From contig JACVQG010000105.1 of NCBI GenBank assembly GCA_015661045.1, positions 1 through 5,871 on the forward strand: DNA of 5,871 nt, in the 5' to 3' direction. The stretch comes from Dehalococcoidia bacterium. Its GTDB lineage: Bacteria > Chloroflexota > Dehalococcoidia > JACVQG01. The position numbers were made by a program, and so were the translations under genes. Positions within the stretch are counted from its first letter, which is position 1. Each line of letters opens with the position of its first letter. Positions 5,762 to 5,871 of the stretch are shown here, one piece after another. A model generated the notes under the pieces. The model did not search any database. It was not told where the DNA came from and was given only the letters and a program-made list of their open reading frames with translations.

Positions 5762-5782
5762 CTCTCGCCCCTTTGGGGAGAG
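5762..5782 (+). terminator. hairpin after the metalloprotease gene, possible terminator
   Basis: CTCT and CCCC pair with GGGG and AGAG around a TTT loop, with a two-base bulge, 44 bases after the stop codon. No T-tract follows, so it is either a weak terminator or a fragment of the same palindromic repeat type seen at 3221-3324. Confidence 0.35.
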
Positions 5783-5790
5783 AATTAAAG

Positions 5791-5871
5791 GGGGTACAGA
5801 CCTGGTACAATGGTAACAAAGTAGACCGGGGACATGGGTAACAGGTAGAGTATATAGGCAGGAGGTGCCTA
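5791..5871 (+). mobile_element. possible left end of an insertion sequence or leader of the next gene
   Basis: This stretch has internally repeated motifs: GGTAC twice (5793-5797, 5803-5807), and the approximate direct repeat ATGGTAACAAAGTAGA (5810-5825) against ATGGGTAACAGGTAGA (5834-5849). It ends with a strong ribosome site AGGAGGTG (5860-5867), placed so that a gene could begin at the base after the window. Repeated motifs like GACCGGGGACATGGGTAAC just before a transposase remind me of IS481-family ends, but no transposase sequence is present to confirm it. Confidence 0.3.
5860..5867 (+). promoter_or_regulatory. strong ribosome binding site for a gene beyond the window
   Basis: AGGAGGTG is a near-perfect complement of the 16S rRNA 3' end. 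The six bases after AGGAGG run to the end of the window, so a start codon at the very next position would be ideally spaced. Confidence 0.5.

Overview
The window looks like a chromosomal stretch of a free-living bacterium: a tRNA-Gly gene, a nitrogen-assimilation operon, a lone response regulator and a large exported protein, separated by intergenic regions rich in palindromic repeats. The signals are ordinary bacterial ones: four sigma70-like promoters with 17-bp spacers, AGGAGG-type ribosome sites and a rho-independent terminator. The GlnA sequence is of the cyanobacterial/proteobacterial I-beta kind. Together with the intergenic repeats, a Chloroflexota (Dehalococcoidia-like) or similar environmental lineage is my best guess, but this rests on recollection and is weak.

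Layout from left to right. Positions 1-29 hold the first codons of a minus-strand gene that runs off the window, with its own ribosome site and promoter. Divergently, a strong promoter (210-238) drives tRNA-Gly(CCC) at 248-322. Positions 323-676 have no gene but contain a compact triple-hairpin repeat (546-615). A stand-alone CheY-type receiver protein (677-1048, minus) follows; its promoter lies so close to the ATG that the mRNA should be almost leaderless. A perfect 16-bp hairpin (1107-1143) ends the operon upstream of it: glnB (PII, 2690-3025) then glnA (glutamine synthetase, 1171-2646), both minus, 43 bp apart. The 450-bp intergenic region upstream of glnB holds a candidate operator and a repeat block with flanking 11-bp direct repeats. 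On the plus strand, 3552-5717 encodes a probable lipoprotein with a long coiled-coil stalk, a beta-sandwich-like region and a gluzincin (HEXXH plus Glu) metallopeptidase domain. The last 150 bp contain a small hairpin, short repeated motifs and a strong ribosome site pointing at a gene that begins just past the window, possibly an insertion sequence.

How the genes work together: glnB and glnA form a classical ammonium-assimilation unit, with PII as sensor of 2-oxoglutarate and ATP/ADP and GlnA making glutamine. The PII T-loop is atypical and lacks the Tyr51 uridylylation site, and GlnA carries an unusual Asn/Gly-rich insertion, so regulation probably differs from the E. coli cascade. The response regulator and the metalloprotease have no visible functional link to this operon. 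I see no clearly new multi-gene system here. The most distinctive items are the unusual PII, the GlnA insertion, the stalked metalloprotease and the composite repeat block.
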